From JAOXRU01 sp965247735 (lineage in GTDB: Bacteria; Bacteroidota; Bacteroidia; Flavobacteriales; Flavobacteriaceae), in NCBI GenBank assembly GCA_965247735.1, contig CBDFHN010000002.1:2480001-2544000 (forward strand): a stretch of DNA of 64,000 nt. Reading direction: 5' to 3'. Numbering within the stretch: the first letter of the stretch is position 1; the number at the start of each line of letters is the position of its first letter. Below the pieces are notes generated by a model. The model was not told where the DNA came from. It did not search any database and saw only the letters and a list, made by a program, of their open reading frames with translations. The position numbers and the translations under genes were made by a program. Of the stretch, positions 17,496-27,078 are shown in pieces.

Positions 17496-17891
17496 CTAAT
17501 ATTTTGAAAAATTTATAATTTGCTCCGAATATTCGCTCAACAACAATCCAAGCGAGTTAAGCGAAGCTTCTAACTCGTTAAGGTCTAAATGCTCTACTTG
17601 TAATGTATCTCTAAAAATAACTTTTCTACCAGAAGCGTCTAAAACAAATGCCCCATGCACAATATCTCTATTTTTTTGAAGTAAACTTCTAAATACATCT
17701 TCACTTTTATTACGGATATCAAAAATGTGTTGTTCCATAATTAAAATGGGAGAAGCTACTCCTATAATTAAATTCTTAATTCCTTCACTTTCTCTGCTAA
17801 TCATTAACACTCCATCCGCAACATTCTCATAAGTAATATCATATTGAAGTTGCATTACATACTCCTTAACCATCTTAAAATGTGCTTCCAT
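17496..17891 (-). CDS. YbjN/Tir-chaperone-like small protein
   Basis: A 131-residue soluble protein, first gene of the PspA-flotillin operon. The order of strands and helices (YDITYENVADGVLMISRE ... LIIGVASPILIMEQHIFDI ... FVLDASGRKVIFRDTLQ ... LNELEASLNSLGLLLSEY) fits the YbjN/type III secretion chaperone-like fold, often labelled 'molecular chaperone Tir'. No catalytic motif is visible. By context it probably supports the downstream membrane-stress proteins. Confidence 0.7.
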   Translation of the reverse strand: MEAHFKMVKEYVMQLQYDITYENVADGVLMISRESEGIKNLIIGVASPILIMEQHIFDIRNKSEDVFRSLLQKNRDIVHGAFVLDASGRKVIFRDTLQVEHLDLNELEASLNSLGLLLSEYSEQIINFSKY

Positions 17892-18041
17892 AAATCGTAA
17901 ACGTTATATTTTGATTATTATTTTCGTTATTGACACTATCAATATTACAAAACTTACACTAAACTCAGCACTAATTTAAACACAAAAGCTATGATAATAT
18001 ATATTACATGGATCATTTTTATATTGGAGTTAATTTAGTCT

Positions 18042-18064
18042 AATTGCTAAAATTTTTAGCAATT
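18042..18064. promoter_or_regulatory. Perfect 11-bp palindrome, candidate operator
   Basis: AATTGCTAAAA-T-TTTTAGCAATT, a perfect inverted repeat with a 1-base centre, in the 307-base gap between the divergent YbjN-like operon and the XRE regulator gene. Further GCTAA/TTAGC half-sites occur at about 18116-18121, 18148-18152 and 18190-18194. Their concentration before a helix-turn-helix gene suggests an operator. No gene is seen in this AT-rich gap. Confidence 0.45.
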
Positions 18065-18198
18065 ATTACTTTTTGTGCCAAAAAAAGTAGCTGATTAATA
18101 AAAATCTATTTATATTAGCTAAACACAAATGCAATAACTAATATTATTAGCGTAAATATACAAATAAAATCTTTAATTGCAAATTAAATTAGCAAAAT

Positions 18199-18957
18199 AT
18201 GTCGTTTTTCGGAAAAAACATCAAAAAAATAAGACACGTTAAAGGATTAAGCCAACAGGCTTTCGCAGAGCTATTTGAGCTAAAAAGAGGTACTCTTGGG
18301 GCTTACGAAGAAGGAAGAAGTGAACCAAAAATAGAAACTATCATTAAAATTGCTAATTATTTTAGCATTAAAATTGACAATCTGCTTACTAATGACATCA
18401 CCGTTAATCAATTATTAAAATTTAAAGGCGATCTAACTACTTATGCTGAAAATGCAAGTACCATACAGTTTTCCAAAATACCATGCATTAACGAAAACAA
18501 CCTAAACGAATACCTACTTTCACACAAAAACCCTGAATACATAACCGAGTTACCTTATTTGCAGCTTCCATTAAATCTTACTAAAAACTTTAGGGCATAT
18601 ACTGTTAGTAGTTTAGAAATGACCAAACACGATAGTGGTTTTTATCCAAAAGACATTGTAATTGGAGAAGAAGTGCCCAATAACATTATAAAAAAACTAA
18701 CAAATGGTACTCTTGTTTTTGCTCTTGTAAACAACAGTATTATTTTTAGAAGACTATATATTACTGGAAATACTATTATACTAAGAGCAGATCATAAAAA
18801 TATTGAAGATGAAACATTTCCAATTAAAGAACTAAAAGAATTATGGCGTGTGCGCTATGTGTTCTGTAAACGTATTCCTGAATTTGGAAATGATTATAAT
18901 GACAAGCTACAAAACATTGAAATTGAATTACAAAAGATCAAAAATCAAATCAATTAA
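18199..18957 (+). CDS. XRE-family regulator with S24/LexA-like C-terminal domain
   Basis: A 252-residue protein. The N-terminal helix-turn-helix (~6-60) reads IRHVKGLSQQAFAELFELKRGTLGAYEEGRSEPK, a classic XRE motif. The C-terminal ~120 residues keep the strand pattern of S24/LexA folds (GFYPKDIVIGEEV ... LTNGTLVFALVNNSIIFRRL ... IILRADH). Where cleavable members have the Ser of a GDSM-type motif I see SLEM, and where the catalytic Lys should be I see Arg-Arg, so it is probably not self-cleaving. It is divergent from the PspA-flotillin operon and may regulate it or itself through the GCTAA palindrome. Confidence 0.85.
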   Translation: MSFFGKNIKKIRHVKGLSQQAFAELFELKRGTLGAYEEGRSEPKIETIIKIANYFSIKIDNLLTNDITVNQLLKFKGDLTTYAENASTIQFSKIPCINENNLNEYLLSHKNPEYITELPYLQLPLNLTKNFRAYTVSSLEMTKHDSGFYPKDIVIGEEVPNNIIKKLTNGTLVFALVNNSIIFRRLYITGNTIILRADHKNIEDETFPIKELKELWRVRYVFCKRIPEFGNDYNDKLQNIEIELQKIKNQIN

Positions 18958-18965
18958 ACCCCGAT

Positions 18966-20123
18966 TTAAGCCTTTGTTAGCAATACACTTACTGCATTAC
19001 CACCAAAACCAACGGCGTTAACTAAAATATGCTTTATTTTATTCGGCTCTTTACTTTGAAGATAAGGCACATCAATAAATTCTTGACGCTGTAACATCAA
19101 TACTGCAAGTTCCAAACTCAATATACCCGAAGCACCAAAAGTGTGCCCTATTTTCCATTTATTAGTGGTTAAAGCAGGTAATTTTTCACCAAAAACCTTT
19201 TTTATAGCATTATATTCAGATAAATCTCCCTTTACCGTTCCTGGAGCATGCATCACAACAACATCTAAGTCATCTGGACTCAAATCTCCCAATGCCATCT
19301 TCATTGATTCTTGAAAACATTCTGCTTCTTTGGTTACTGAAACCGAATGCGTTAACACTTCTGTAGCATAACCTACACCCACAATATATGCAAGTGCATT
19401 TGTGTTATCACCAATTTCCAAGCAAGCAACTCCTGCTCCTTCCCCCAAAACCATTGTATTTTCGGTTTTATCTAAATTTAATGCCTGACACGGATATGCT
19501 TCCTCATTTTTAGCATATACTTTTAAAGCCTGCATTTGCGCAATAGTAAATGCCGTTAGTGGCGCTTCACTACCACCGATCATAAATTTATTTGCCATAC
19601 CTGATTGCAACCAAGCAACACCATTTAGCAACGAATGCAATGCTGTAGAACAGGTTATGGAATGGCTAATATTTGGTCCTTTGCTTTGCAAGTCATGAGC
19701 CAACCATGAAGAGATATTACCTAGGGTTGTTGTTGGAGAACTTAACGTAGAAGACTTTTTTTTTACCAAAAACTCCTCATAATATTCTTCAAACAAGGCC
19801 GTAGCCCCTCTTGAAGACCCAATATTAATCCCAAAATCATCTCCTACACGCCACCCAGCCTGGTCTATAGCTTTTCTTGCCGAATACATCGCAAAAAGCA
19901 CTGTATCATCCAAAAATTTGTACTTTATGTCAGAATTTCTTAATATTCTAATTTCTTCTTTTATACTTGCGGTAACAGTAACACCTAAAACCGTCTGATC
20001 TTTTAAATCCAATTCGGACAGACAATGTTGTGCTTGTTTATAATTGGCCCACACTTCATCTTGTGAGTTTCCCAATGCAGAAACCGAACTCATGCCCGTA
20101 ATAGCTATAATTTGCTTCATCAT
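18966..20123 (-). CDS. Beta-ketoacyl-ACP synthase (FabF/KAS II-like)
   Basis: A condensing enzyme of the thiolase fold. The frame opens at 20159, but family alignment favours the ATG at 20123 (MMKQIIAITGMSSVSALG), giving 385 residues. The KAS triad is visible: Cys in ITCSTALHS, His in VVMHAPGT and His in KIGHTFGASG. It lies at the end of a minus-strand series with bioF, bioD and bioA, separated from them by plus-strand genes. A role in making the pimeloyl precursor is an inference from position; it could equally be a stand-alone fatty-acid enzyme. Confidence 0.88.
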   Translation of the reverse strand: MMKQIIAITGMSSVSALGNSQDEVWANYKQAQHCLSELDLKDQTVLGVTVTASIKEEIRILRNSDIKYKFLDDTVLFAMYSARKAIDQAGWRVGDDFGINIGSSRGATALFEEYYEEFLVKKKSSTLSSPTTTLGNISSWLAHDLQSKGPNISHSITCSTALHSLLNGVAWLQSGMANKFMIGGSEAPLTAFTIAQMQALKVYAKNEEAYPCQALNLDKTENTMVLGEGAGVACLEIGDNTNALAYIVGVGYATEVLTHSVSVTKEAECFQESMKMALGDLSPDDLDVVVMHAPGTVKGDLSEYNAIKKVFGEKLPALTTNKWKIGHTFGASGILSLELAVLMLQRQEFIDVPYLQSKEPNKIKHILVNAVGFGGNAVSVLLTKA

Positions 20124-20277
20124 ATATTTTTCGAATACCGAAGCCGCAAAGGTCTGCATTTTTTAACGCTCTTGGAAAGATAATTTGTGAAAATTAAACG
20201 GTAATTAGTACAATTATAACATACACAAGTATGGTTTAGTCGAAATTTACTAAGTTAGCTAATATAGACTCCAATAA

Positions 20278-22989
20278 ATGTTGAACAATTATATTTCGTA
20301 CTTTACTGATTGCTACAAAGCAGACAATAGGGCATTTTCTATTTTAAATTTCTTTTCTTCCAAATACGAAAGCCAACTTATTATTAAACAAAAAGAAGAA
20401 CTTGTTAATGATGAACTTCCTTTTCAGTATTTACCGATAGAAATTGGTAAATCTATTCAGCAAAATTTAGAACTTTACAACCATGACAAAGAGCTTTTGT
20501 ATTGCTCTTTATTTTTTATCGGCAAAAGAAAAAATTTCCAAAGCCGTATTACAAATATCATTGCTCCGTTATTTTACTACCACGCAGAAGTTATAACCCA
20601 TGATGATCTGCCTTTTGTAAAACTAAATCTTGAAAAAGAAAGAACGCTAAACATTGCCTTTTTAAAAACACTCTCCTACAAGACAAACTTTAATGTTTTT
20701 TATAATGAACTAGAAGAACTTCTTATAAAACATCCTTGTATTAACAATGACTTTATCCTCTCACTAAAAGAACTACTAGAATTTCATATCGATAATCTAA
20801 AAACGCAAATACTAGATTTTCCAAAACTAAAATCTGCTTCTTTTCTAAAAAAGAACGCAACAGAAACAATCGAAATAGAACAGTTTGAACTACATTCCGC
20901 ATCAGGAGTTTTAATCTCAAGCAAAGCTAACAATATCAACGGAGTTGTTAATGAGTTAAATATCCTTAGCCATGAAAACAATCTTTCTACAGGGCTTAAC
21001 TATTTTTTCTCTAAAGAAAAGGAAATTCCAAATTTCTCTAAGACTGATTTTAAGATCCCAGCATTACTAAATGTGGCACAAGAACATATTGTTTACAACG
21101 CCAACTCTTATTATAAATCTGTTATTTTTGGCCCATCAGGAACTGGTAAATCTTATACAATATCTGCAATTGCTCAAGATTATATTAGCAAAGGAAAAAG
21201 TGTACTCATAGTTACCAAAACCAGTCAAGCCCTAAATGTCTTAGAGGAGAAATTGAATGCCTTCAAAATAGGTCAATTTGCAGTAAAAATTGGAGGTGAT
21301 TACTACAAAAGAAGTATCAAGAGCTATTTAAACAAAATTGCGAATGGTTTTTTTCATAAGAAGTATTCTGCTAGTAAACATCAAATCATAAGAAAGCAAT
21401 ACCATGAACTTTATGATAAAATAACAGCTTTTGAGAAACAATTCAATCAAAAAATAATAAAAGAAGGCAAACGGGTCGAAAGCATCTTTGACAAAAGCTT
21501 CTTTTCAAAAATCACAAATAGCATAGATCTCATTTTTTTTAGATCCTTTGAGCAAAAAGAATGGGAAATTATTGAAGAATACTATCAGCTACTTCAAGAT
21601 TTTGAAAAAACAGCTGATGCCTTTTTATTTCAATCAGTTCTTAGCGATATTGTTAAACATGCTAATGAAAACAGGCTTGAGCTCTTAAAACTTGTTAATG
21701 TTTTTGAAAGTAAAGACAAAGCGGAAGCAAACAATCAACTAAGAACAATAAACCCAAAACTCCTCGTAAAATTTCTTCCGTTATGGCTAGTAAAAATTGA
21801 TGAGATATCTAATGCAATCCCCTTAAAAAAAGAACTCTATGATATTGCTATTGTTGACGAAGCAACGCAATGTGATATTGCATCTTGTTTGCCTGTTTTC
21901 CAAAGAGCAAAAAAAGTAATTGTAGCCGGTGACACCAACCAACTTAGGCACATTAGCTTTCTGTCTAAAACACAAATGTTTAACTTTCAGAAAAAGCATA
22001 AATTAACAACTAATAATAATTTTGACTATAGAAAAAATAGTCTGTTAGATTTCATTTTAGCAAACACCCCAGATGGCAAACAAGTAGTTCTTCTTGATGA
22101 ACATTATAGATCGCTTCCTGAAATCATAAATTTTAGCAATAAGCAATTTTATCATAATTCTTTACGGATTATGACTGATATTCCAAAAAACAAAAACAAA
22201 CGAGCCGTTTTTATTAAAAAAATCAAAGGAAAGCAACTAAACTCTGGTACTAATGAGCATGAAGCCAAACAGATATTAAAAAAAGTAAAACAGATTATTT
22301 CAAAAGAAGAATCATTTACAAAAAAACAAGCCAGCACTATAGGAGTTCTCTCTCCTTTTAGACAACAAACAGATTATTTAACAAAACTTATAAAACAAGA
22401 GCTAAACCTTAACCAAATAAAAAAACACAAATTAAGACTAGGTACTCCATACCATTTTCAAGGTGAAGAAAAAGACTATATGTTTATCTCAATGACAGTT
22501 GATAACAATTCTCATTTTGCTAGTCTTAATTACCTTAACAAAACTGATGTTTTTAATGTAGCCATTACTAGAGCAAAACACGAACAACATGTTTTTATAT
22601 CAGTAGACACAAAACTACTAAACCATAACTCTTTGCTTAGGATATTCCTAGAAACCTACAGCGACACAGATACATCATGCAACTCACTCCCAATACAAGA
22701 TAAATTTAGCAAAGAAGTTATCGCCTTTTTAACCACAAAAAAAGTCAATATTCATCCAGGCTATCATATTGCAGGTCTATCTATTGATATTCTTATAGAA
22801 AAGGAAGGCAAATATTTAGGAATTGATCTTATTGGTTATCCCGGTGATTTCAAAGCTGCTTTTTCTATAGAACGCTATAAAATTCTGAATAGAGTAGGTA
22901 TAGAAATACTTCCGATCTCATATATATCTTGGGAACACCAAAAAGAAGTCATCATCCAAAAACTAGAAAATAAAATATTCTTCCTCTAA
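20278..22989 (+). CDS. Superfamily I DNA/RNA helicase with C-terminal nuclease-like domain
   Basis: A 903-residue helicase of the Upf1/DNA2 type. Motif I is FGPSGTGKSYT (~286-296), motif II IVDEATQCD (~523), motif III AGDTNQLRH, motif IV DEHYRSLPE, motif V LGTPYHFQGEEKDYMFIS and motif VI NVAITRAKHEQHVF. A ~120-residue basic insertion follows motif Ia. The last ~100 residues (HPGYHIAGLSIDILIEKEGKYLGIDLIG) resemble the restriction-endonuclease-like tail often found after such helicases. It is adjacent to the Coa1-like gene and unrelated to the biotin genes it interrupts. A defence or RNA/DNA quality-control role is possible but unproven. Confidence 0.88.
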   Translation: MLNNYISYFTDCYKADNRAFSILNFFSSKYESQLIIKQKEELVNDELPFQYLPIEIGKSIQQNLELYNHDKELLYCSLFFIGKRKNFQSRITNIIAPLFYYHAEVITHDDLPFVKLNLEKERTLNIAFLKTLSYKTNFNVFYNELEELLIKHPCINNDFILSLKELLEFHIDNLKTQILDFPKLKSASFLKKNATETIEIEQFELHSASGVLISSKANNINGVVNELNILSHENNLSTGLNYFFSKEKEIPNFSKTDFKIPALLNVAQEHIVYNANSYYKSVIFGPSGTGKSYTISAIAQDYISKGKSVLIVTKTSQALNVLEEKLNAFKIGQFAVKIGGDYYKRSIKSYLNKIANGFFHKKYSASKHQIIRKQYHELYDKITAFEKQFNQKIIKEGKRVESIFDKSFFSKITNSIDLIFFRSFEQKEWEIIEEYYQLLQDFEKTADAFLFQSVLSDIVKHANENRLELLKLVNVFESKDKAEANNQLRTINPKLLVKFLPLWLVKIDEISNAIPLKKELYDIAIVDEATQCDIASCLPVFQRAKKVIVAGDTNQLRHISFLSKTQMFNFQKKHKLTTNNNFDYRKNSLLDFILANTPDGKQVVLLDEHYRSLPEIINFSNKQFYHNSLRIMTDIPKNKNKRAVFIKKIKGKQLNSGTNEHEAKQILKKVKQIISKEESFTKKQASTIGVLSPFRQQTDYLTKLIKQELNLNQIKKHKLRLGTPYHFQGEEKDYMFISMTVDNNSHFASLNYLNKTDVFNVAITRAKHEQHVFISVDTKLLNHNSLLRIFLETYSDTDTSCNSLPIQDKFSKEVIAFLTTKKVNIHPGYHIAGLSIDILIEKEGKYLGIDLIGYPGDFKAAFSIERYKILNRVGIEILPISYISWEHQKEVIIQKLENKIFFL

Positions 22990-23029
22990 TTCATTCATTT
23001 TTGTATATTCATAGCTCAATACACTTAAC

Positions 23030-23452
23030 ATGACAGAACACCATCAAAAAAGTTGGTTTGCCAGAAATTGGCCATGGGCAATTCCTCTTGGAGGATGCCT
23101 AACCTTTATAATTGTAATTATCGTATTTGCCAGCTCTGTTATTTTTGGAGTGAATTCTTTGATTAAAAGTTCTACTCCGTATCAAGACGCCATAATAAAA
23201 GCCAATACCAACGAATATGTAGATGACCTATTTGGCACACCTATAGAAAGTGACGGAATGCCCATGGGAAATATTTCACTAAATAATGACGATGGGGAAA
23301 TTGACATGGAAGTACCTATAAAAGGGAAGAAAAAAAGTGGAACCCTCCATATTAAAGGCACAAAAACCGATGGGGACTGGAACTACGAATACCTATACCT
23401 CGCTTCAGAAAGTGGCAATGAGGAAATTAACCTCTTAAACGATGAATATTGA
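23030..23452 (+). CDS. Coa1/Tim21-like small membrane protein
   Basis: A 140-residue protein with one N-terminal membrane span (~15-43: WAIPLGGCLTFIIVIIVFASSVIFG), a helix with AIIKANTNEYVDDLFGTPIE, and a beta-rich remainder with Gly/Lys turns (IPIKGKKKSGTLHIKGTK-like). This matches bacterial members of the cytochrome-oxidase assembly factor Coa1 family. The family's bacterial function is not established and no oxidase gene is nearby. It follows the helicase gene by 40 bases. Confidence 0.78.
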   Translation: MTEHHQKSWFARNWPWAIPLGGCLTFIIVIIVFASSVIFGVNSLIKSSTPYQDAIIKANTNEYVDDLFGTPIESDGMPMGNISLNNDDGEIDMEVPIKGKKKSGTLHIKGTKTDGDWNYEYLYLASESGNEEINLLNDEY

Positions 23453-23470
23453 TTTACTTGCTGTCAAAAA

Positions 23471-24739
23471 CTATAACATTTCTAACAAATCTTCAATAGT
23501 TTTATACACTTTTTGAAGTTCTTTATCAGTAATCACAAAAGGTGCTAAAATATAAATAGTATTTCCCAATGGTCTTAAAAACACACCATTATTCATAAAA
23601 TGGGCAAACATCTTATCTCGCAAATCCCCGTACCTATCCATTTCTATATTTAGATCTAAAGCATAGATAATCCCAGTTTGTCGAGTAGATTTTACCTTAG
23701 GGTGATTTTTAACACGACTATCAAAAGCTTGATGTGATCTTATAACTCGTTTTATATTGTCTTGCATTTCTGCAGACTTCAACAATTCTATTCCAGCTAA
23801 AGCAGCAGTACACGCCAACGGATTAGCAGAATAAGTATGTCCATGAAAAAAACCCTTGCTTATCTCATCATCATAAAAAGCATCGTATATTTCTTGAGTA
23901 CAGGATGTAATTGCCATAGGTACCAAGCCTGCCGTTAGGGCTTTACTCATGCAAATAATATCCGGTTTAGTTGCTACTAGATCAGAAGCAAAATAAGTTC
24001 CTGTTTTTCCAAAGCCAGTCATCACCTCATCTGCAACGGTAACAATATTTGCTGTATTACAATATTCTAAAAGCATATTTAAACCAATAGCATCATGCAT
24101 TTTCATAGCAGCAGCACCTTGCACCAAAGGTTCGTATACAAAGGCCGCTATAGTTCCAGTCGCATTTATTGTTTCTAATGCAGCCAACACTTCATCATTA
24201 TTAGTCCCATTCGGTACCGGAATACGCTTAACTTCTAAAAAAAACTCTTCAAAAGGTCCATTATACACCGATAAGCCTGAGACACTCATTGCTCCAAAAG
24301 TATCACCATGAAAACCATCTTCAAATGCCACAAGTACATTTTTTCGTTCTCCTTTATTGAAATGATATTGCAATGCCATTTTCACCCCTATCTCAACACT
24401 CGTAGAACCATTATCACTAAAAAATAGTTTTTGTTGATTTTTTGGCAATATTTCTATTAACGCTTCAGAAAGTTTTACCGCAGGCTCATGAGTAAACCCA
24501 CAAAAAACCACCTGATCCAACTCTTGCATTTGCACATATACCTTAGCAATAATTTCATCATTGCAATGCCCATACATACAGGTATACCAAGATGCTATTC
24601 CGTCTATATACTCATTTCCATCCTCATCATACAAGGTTGTCCCTTTTGCTTTCTTAAGCGCAATACTAGACGGGTGTAACTTGTGCTGTGTTAATGGATG
24701 CCACAAATATTGCTGATCTCTCTCTGAAATTTTTTTCAA
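23471..24739 (-). CDS. bioA: Adenosylmethionine-8-amino-7-oxononanoate aminotransferase BioA
   Basis: A 422-residue PLP-dependent class III aminotransferase converting KAPA to DAPA in biotin synthesis. It shows WHPLTQ and YIDGIASWYTCMYGH at the N-terminus, the cofactor-phosphate-site residues SDNGSTSVE, GFHGDTFGAMS, the Asp of ADEVMTGFGKTG and the Schiff-base Lys K266 in MSKALTAG. Length is normal. It is on the same strand as bioF and bioD but separated from bioD by a convergent/divergent glycosyltransferase gene. Confidence 0.97.
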   Translation of the reverse strand: MKKISERDQQYLWHPLTQHKLHPSSIALKKAKGTTLYDEDGNEYIDGIASWYTCMYGHCNDEIIAKVYVQMQELDQVVFCGFTHEPAVKLSEALIEILPKNQQKLFFSDNGSTSVEIGVKMALQYHFNKGERKNVLVAFEDGFHGDTFGAMSVSGLSVYNGPFEEFFLEVKRIPVPNGTNNDEVLAALETINATGTIAAFVYEPLVQGAAAMKMHDAIGLNMLLEYCNTANIVTVADEVMTGFGKTGTYFASDLVATKPDIICMSKALTAGLVPMAITSCTQEIYDAFYDDEISKGFFHGHTYSANPLACTAALAGIELLKSAEMQDNIKRVIRSHQAFDSRVKNHPKVKSTRQTGIIYALDLNIEMDRYGDLRDKMFAHFMNNGVFLRPLGNTIYILAPFVITDKELQKVYKTIEDLLEML

Positions 24740-24779
24740 ACCTTTTTATTTAAAATACCTTTTTTACTACCTTGCAAAG

Positions 24780-26402
24780 ATGAATAAAAACATCTTTTCC
24801 ACCTTCAGTAATACTGATAATTTTTTCTTTAAATTCTCCATTTTCCTCCTAATAGCATTTGCATTCTCCCTGTTTTTTAATTTAGACGTCATTACATTAG
24901 GTCAAGAAGAACCAAGAAGAGCTCTTGTTGCCTTAGAAATGATCTTTAACAACAACTATATTGTAACCACTTTATTTGACGAAACTTTTTACGACCATCC
25001 TCCTTTGTGGAATATTGTATTGGCTTATAGCGCAGAATTGTTTGGTTATTCTACCGAATTTGCATTCCGTTTTCCTTCGGCTTTATCTTTATTACTAACT
25101 GGGTTATTGGTCTTTTTTGTGACAAAAAAATATGTTAACATTAGGGTTGGAGTTCTAAGCGCATTCTATTATATGGTTTCGGTAGACCTTTATTTTTTCT
25201 TTTCGGCTACAGCAGAAATAGATATCTTCTTCTCCCTTTTAATTTTCTTAAGTATTCTTAGTGTTTTTCACTTTTATGAAAAGAAAAAATACATCCTATT
25301 ATTTGTATTTACTTATCTCTTTGGCGTTTTAGGTTTTTTCACCAAAGGCGTTGCAGCATTGGCATTTGTTGGTATTACCTTAAGTGTATTTTTCTTGTAT
25401 AAAAAAGATTTCAAACGCCTTTTTTCATTAGCACATATTGGTACTGCTATTATTAGTCTTGCTATTATTGCTTTATATTTTTATTGGTACAATCAATATG
25501 AAGATGTTACTGCATTTATCGAAAAAATGTGGGGATTAACAAGCAATAGATCAATAACAAGTGATAAATTTGGAAGCCTATTTGTTCATATTTTCTTTTT
25601 CCCAGCCAATTTGCTTGCAAATCTTTTTCCAGCAACTCTATTTTTACTTTTTGCTTTTGACAAAAAGATGGTGACCAAAATCAAAAACAATAAATACATC
25701 TTATTCTTATTGATCGCTTTTGCTGCCAACTTTATTATTTACCTAATTTCTCCTGGAGCAAGAGCTAGATACACTTATATGTTCTATCCAATGGTAATCA
25801 GCATACTTGTTTACCTGTATTCTTTAAAAATTGATATAAAAAACTGGAAGCACAAAACCTTCTTTGGCATCATAAGCGGCATTATTGTATTGGTTAGCAT
25901 TGCATGTTTTGTTATTCCCTTTGTAGCATTTTTTGATAGAATTCCATATTTAAAATATACCACTCCTTTCTTCGGAATTCTTTTTATTGCTCTTTTTATC
26001 AGCACACAAAAAACTACCAATAGCTGGAACAAAAACTTGCTTGTTATTTGCTTTTTTATTTTTACAAGAATACTATACACTGTTGTAGCTTATCCTCTAA
26101 AAGCAGAACTTGCTTCTGGTGCAGAACGAAAGCAACATGCTAAAGAAATTTTTAAAATCACAAAAAACCAACCAATATATTTGCTCTCACAAGACCCTAT
26201 GAATGTTTTTATAGACACTCCATTTCGATTTTATGAAACAGGTATTTACTTACAAATGCATCAAAAGCAACTCCTAGAAAAGAAAGCTACATTAAGCGAT
26301 AAAGGCTATTATATTGCTAATGTTTTGTGTTTTGAAAACCAAAAAAAACTCTATCAATTTACTATTCAAGGTGTTGATTTAGCATTGATTAAAAAAGAAT
26401 AA
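24780..26402 (+). CDS. GT39/ArnT-like membrane glycosyltransferase
   Basis: A 540-residue integral membrane enzyme with about eleven hydrophobic spans. The first periplasmic loop has the acidic GQEEPRRALVALEM motif and the DETFYDHPPLWN segment, both characteristic of PMT/ArnT-type transferases that use polyprenyl-phosphate sugars. The C-terminal ~90 residues are soluble. The donor and acceptor cannot be told from sequence. It starts 40 bases from the divergent bioA and is convergent with bioD, so it has been inserted into the biotin series. Confidence 0.88.
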   Translation: MNKNIFSTFSNTDNFFFKFSIFLLIAFAFSLFFNLDVITLGQEEPRRALVALEMIFNNNYIVTTLFDETFYDHPPLWNIVLAYSAELFGYSTEFAFRFPSALSLLLTGLLVFFVTKKYVNIRVGVLSAFYYMVSVDLYFFFSATAEIDIFFSLLIFLSILSVFHFYEKKKYILLFVFTYLFGVLGFFTKGVAALAFVGITLSVFFLYKKDFKRLFSLAHIGTAIISLAIIALYFYWYNQYEDVTAFIEKMWGLTSNRSITSDKFGSLFVHIFFFPANLLANLFPATLFLLFAFDKKMVTKIKNNKYILFLLIAFAANFIIYLISPGARARYTYMFYPMVISILVYLYSLKIDIKNWKHKTFFGIISGIIVLVSIACFVIPFVAFFDRIPYLKYTTPFFGILFIALFISTQKTTNSWNKNLLVICFFIFTRILYTVVAYPLKAELASGAERKQHAKEIFKITKNQPIYLLSQDPMNVFIDTPFRFYETGIYLQMHQKQLLEKKATLSDKGYYIANVLCFENQKKLYQFTIQGVDLALIKKE

Positions 26403-26459
26403 CAAAAAAATATCACAAACAACATTTTATACTTATTTCAAACGCTATTTACTCCATAA

Positions 26460-27068
26460 CTATAATTTTTCTCTAAATATATCTGCATATTCTAATACCA
26501 CATTTTTATCAAAATATGGCTCCTCATCTATACGACCAATTACAACCGCATCTGTCATTTCTTTAATGATATTTTCTGTTGTTGGATGTTCTGCACCACT
26601 AAAAACAATACGTGGAGAAAACCCTCTATCCTGAAGTGCTTTTACTGTTAATAAGGTATGATTAATACTTCCCAAATAGTGTCTAGACACTACAATAACT
26701 TCATAATCTGATGCAATTATATCTAGAATAGTAGCTGTATTATTTATAGGAACATAAAGACCACCCGCTCCCTCAATAACCAAATGGTTTTTGGTCTCAG
26801 GAGTTTTAATAGCAGTTAGTTTTACCTCAACCCCATCAATAGCTGCAGCAGCATGTGGACTCATCGGCGTTTCCAATGCATAACTATTGGGATGGAATAC
26901 TGAAAGGGTATTAGAAACCAACTCCTTTACTTTATCGGTATCGGAATACTCAAGCTCTCCTGCTTGTATTGGCTTCCAATAATCTGCTTGCAACGCTTCC
27001 GTTACAATTGCAGCAACAACGGTTTTTCCCACCTCAGTTCCTATACCTGTTATAAATACTTTTTTCAA
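26460..27068 (-). CDS. bioD: Dethiobiotin synthetase BioD
   Basis: A 202-residue ATP-dependent carboxylase that closes the ureido ring of dethiobiotin. It has the P-loop FITGIGTEVGKT, the substrate Lys in YWKPIQAG, SPHAAAA and VIEGAGGLYVPIN. It lies 10 bases after the DUF2007 gene in the bioF-DUF2007-bioD unit. Length is slightly short, as is usual in Bacteroidota. Confidence 0.96.
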   Translation of the reverse strand: MKKVFITGIGTEVGKTVVAAIVTEALQADYWKPIQAGELEYSDTDKVKELVSNTLSVFHPNSYALETPMSPHAAAAIDGVEVKLTAIKTPETKNHLVIEGAGGLYVPINNTATILDIIASDYEVIVVSRHYLGSINHTLLTVKALQDRGFSPRIVFSGAEHPTTENIIKEMTDAVVIGRIDEEPYFDKNVVLEYADIFREKL

Positions 27069-27078
27069 TTGTTATTTT

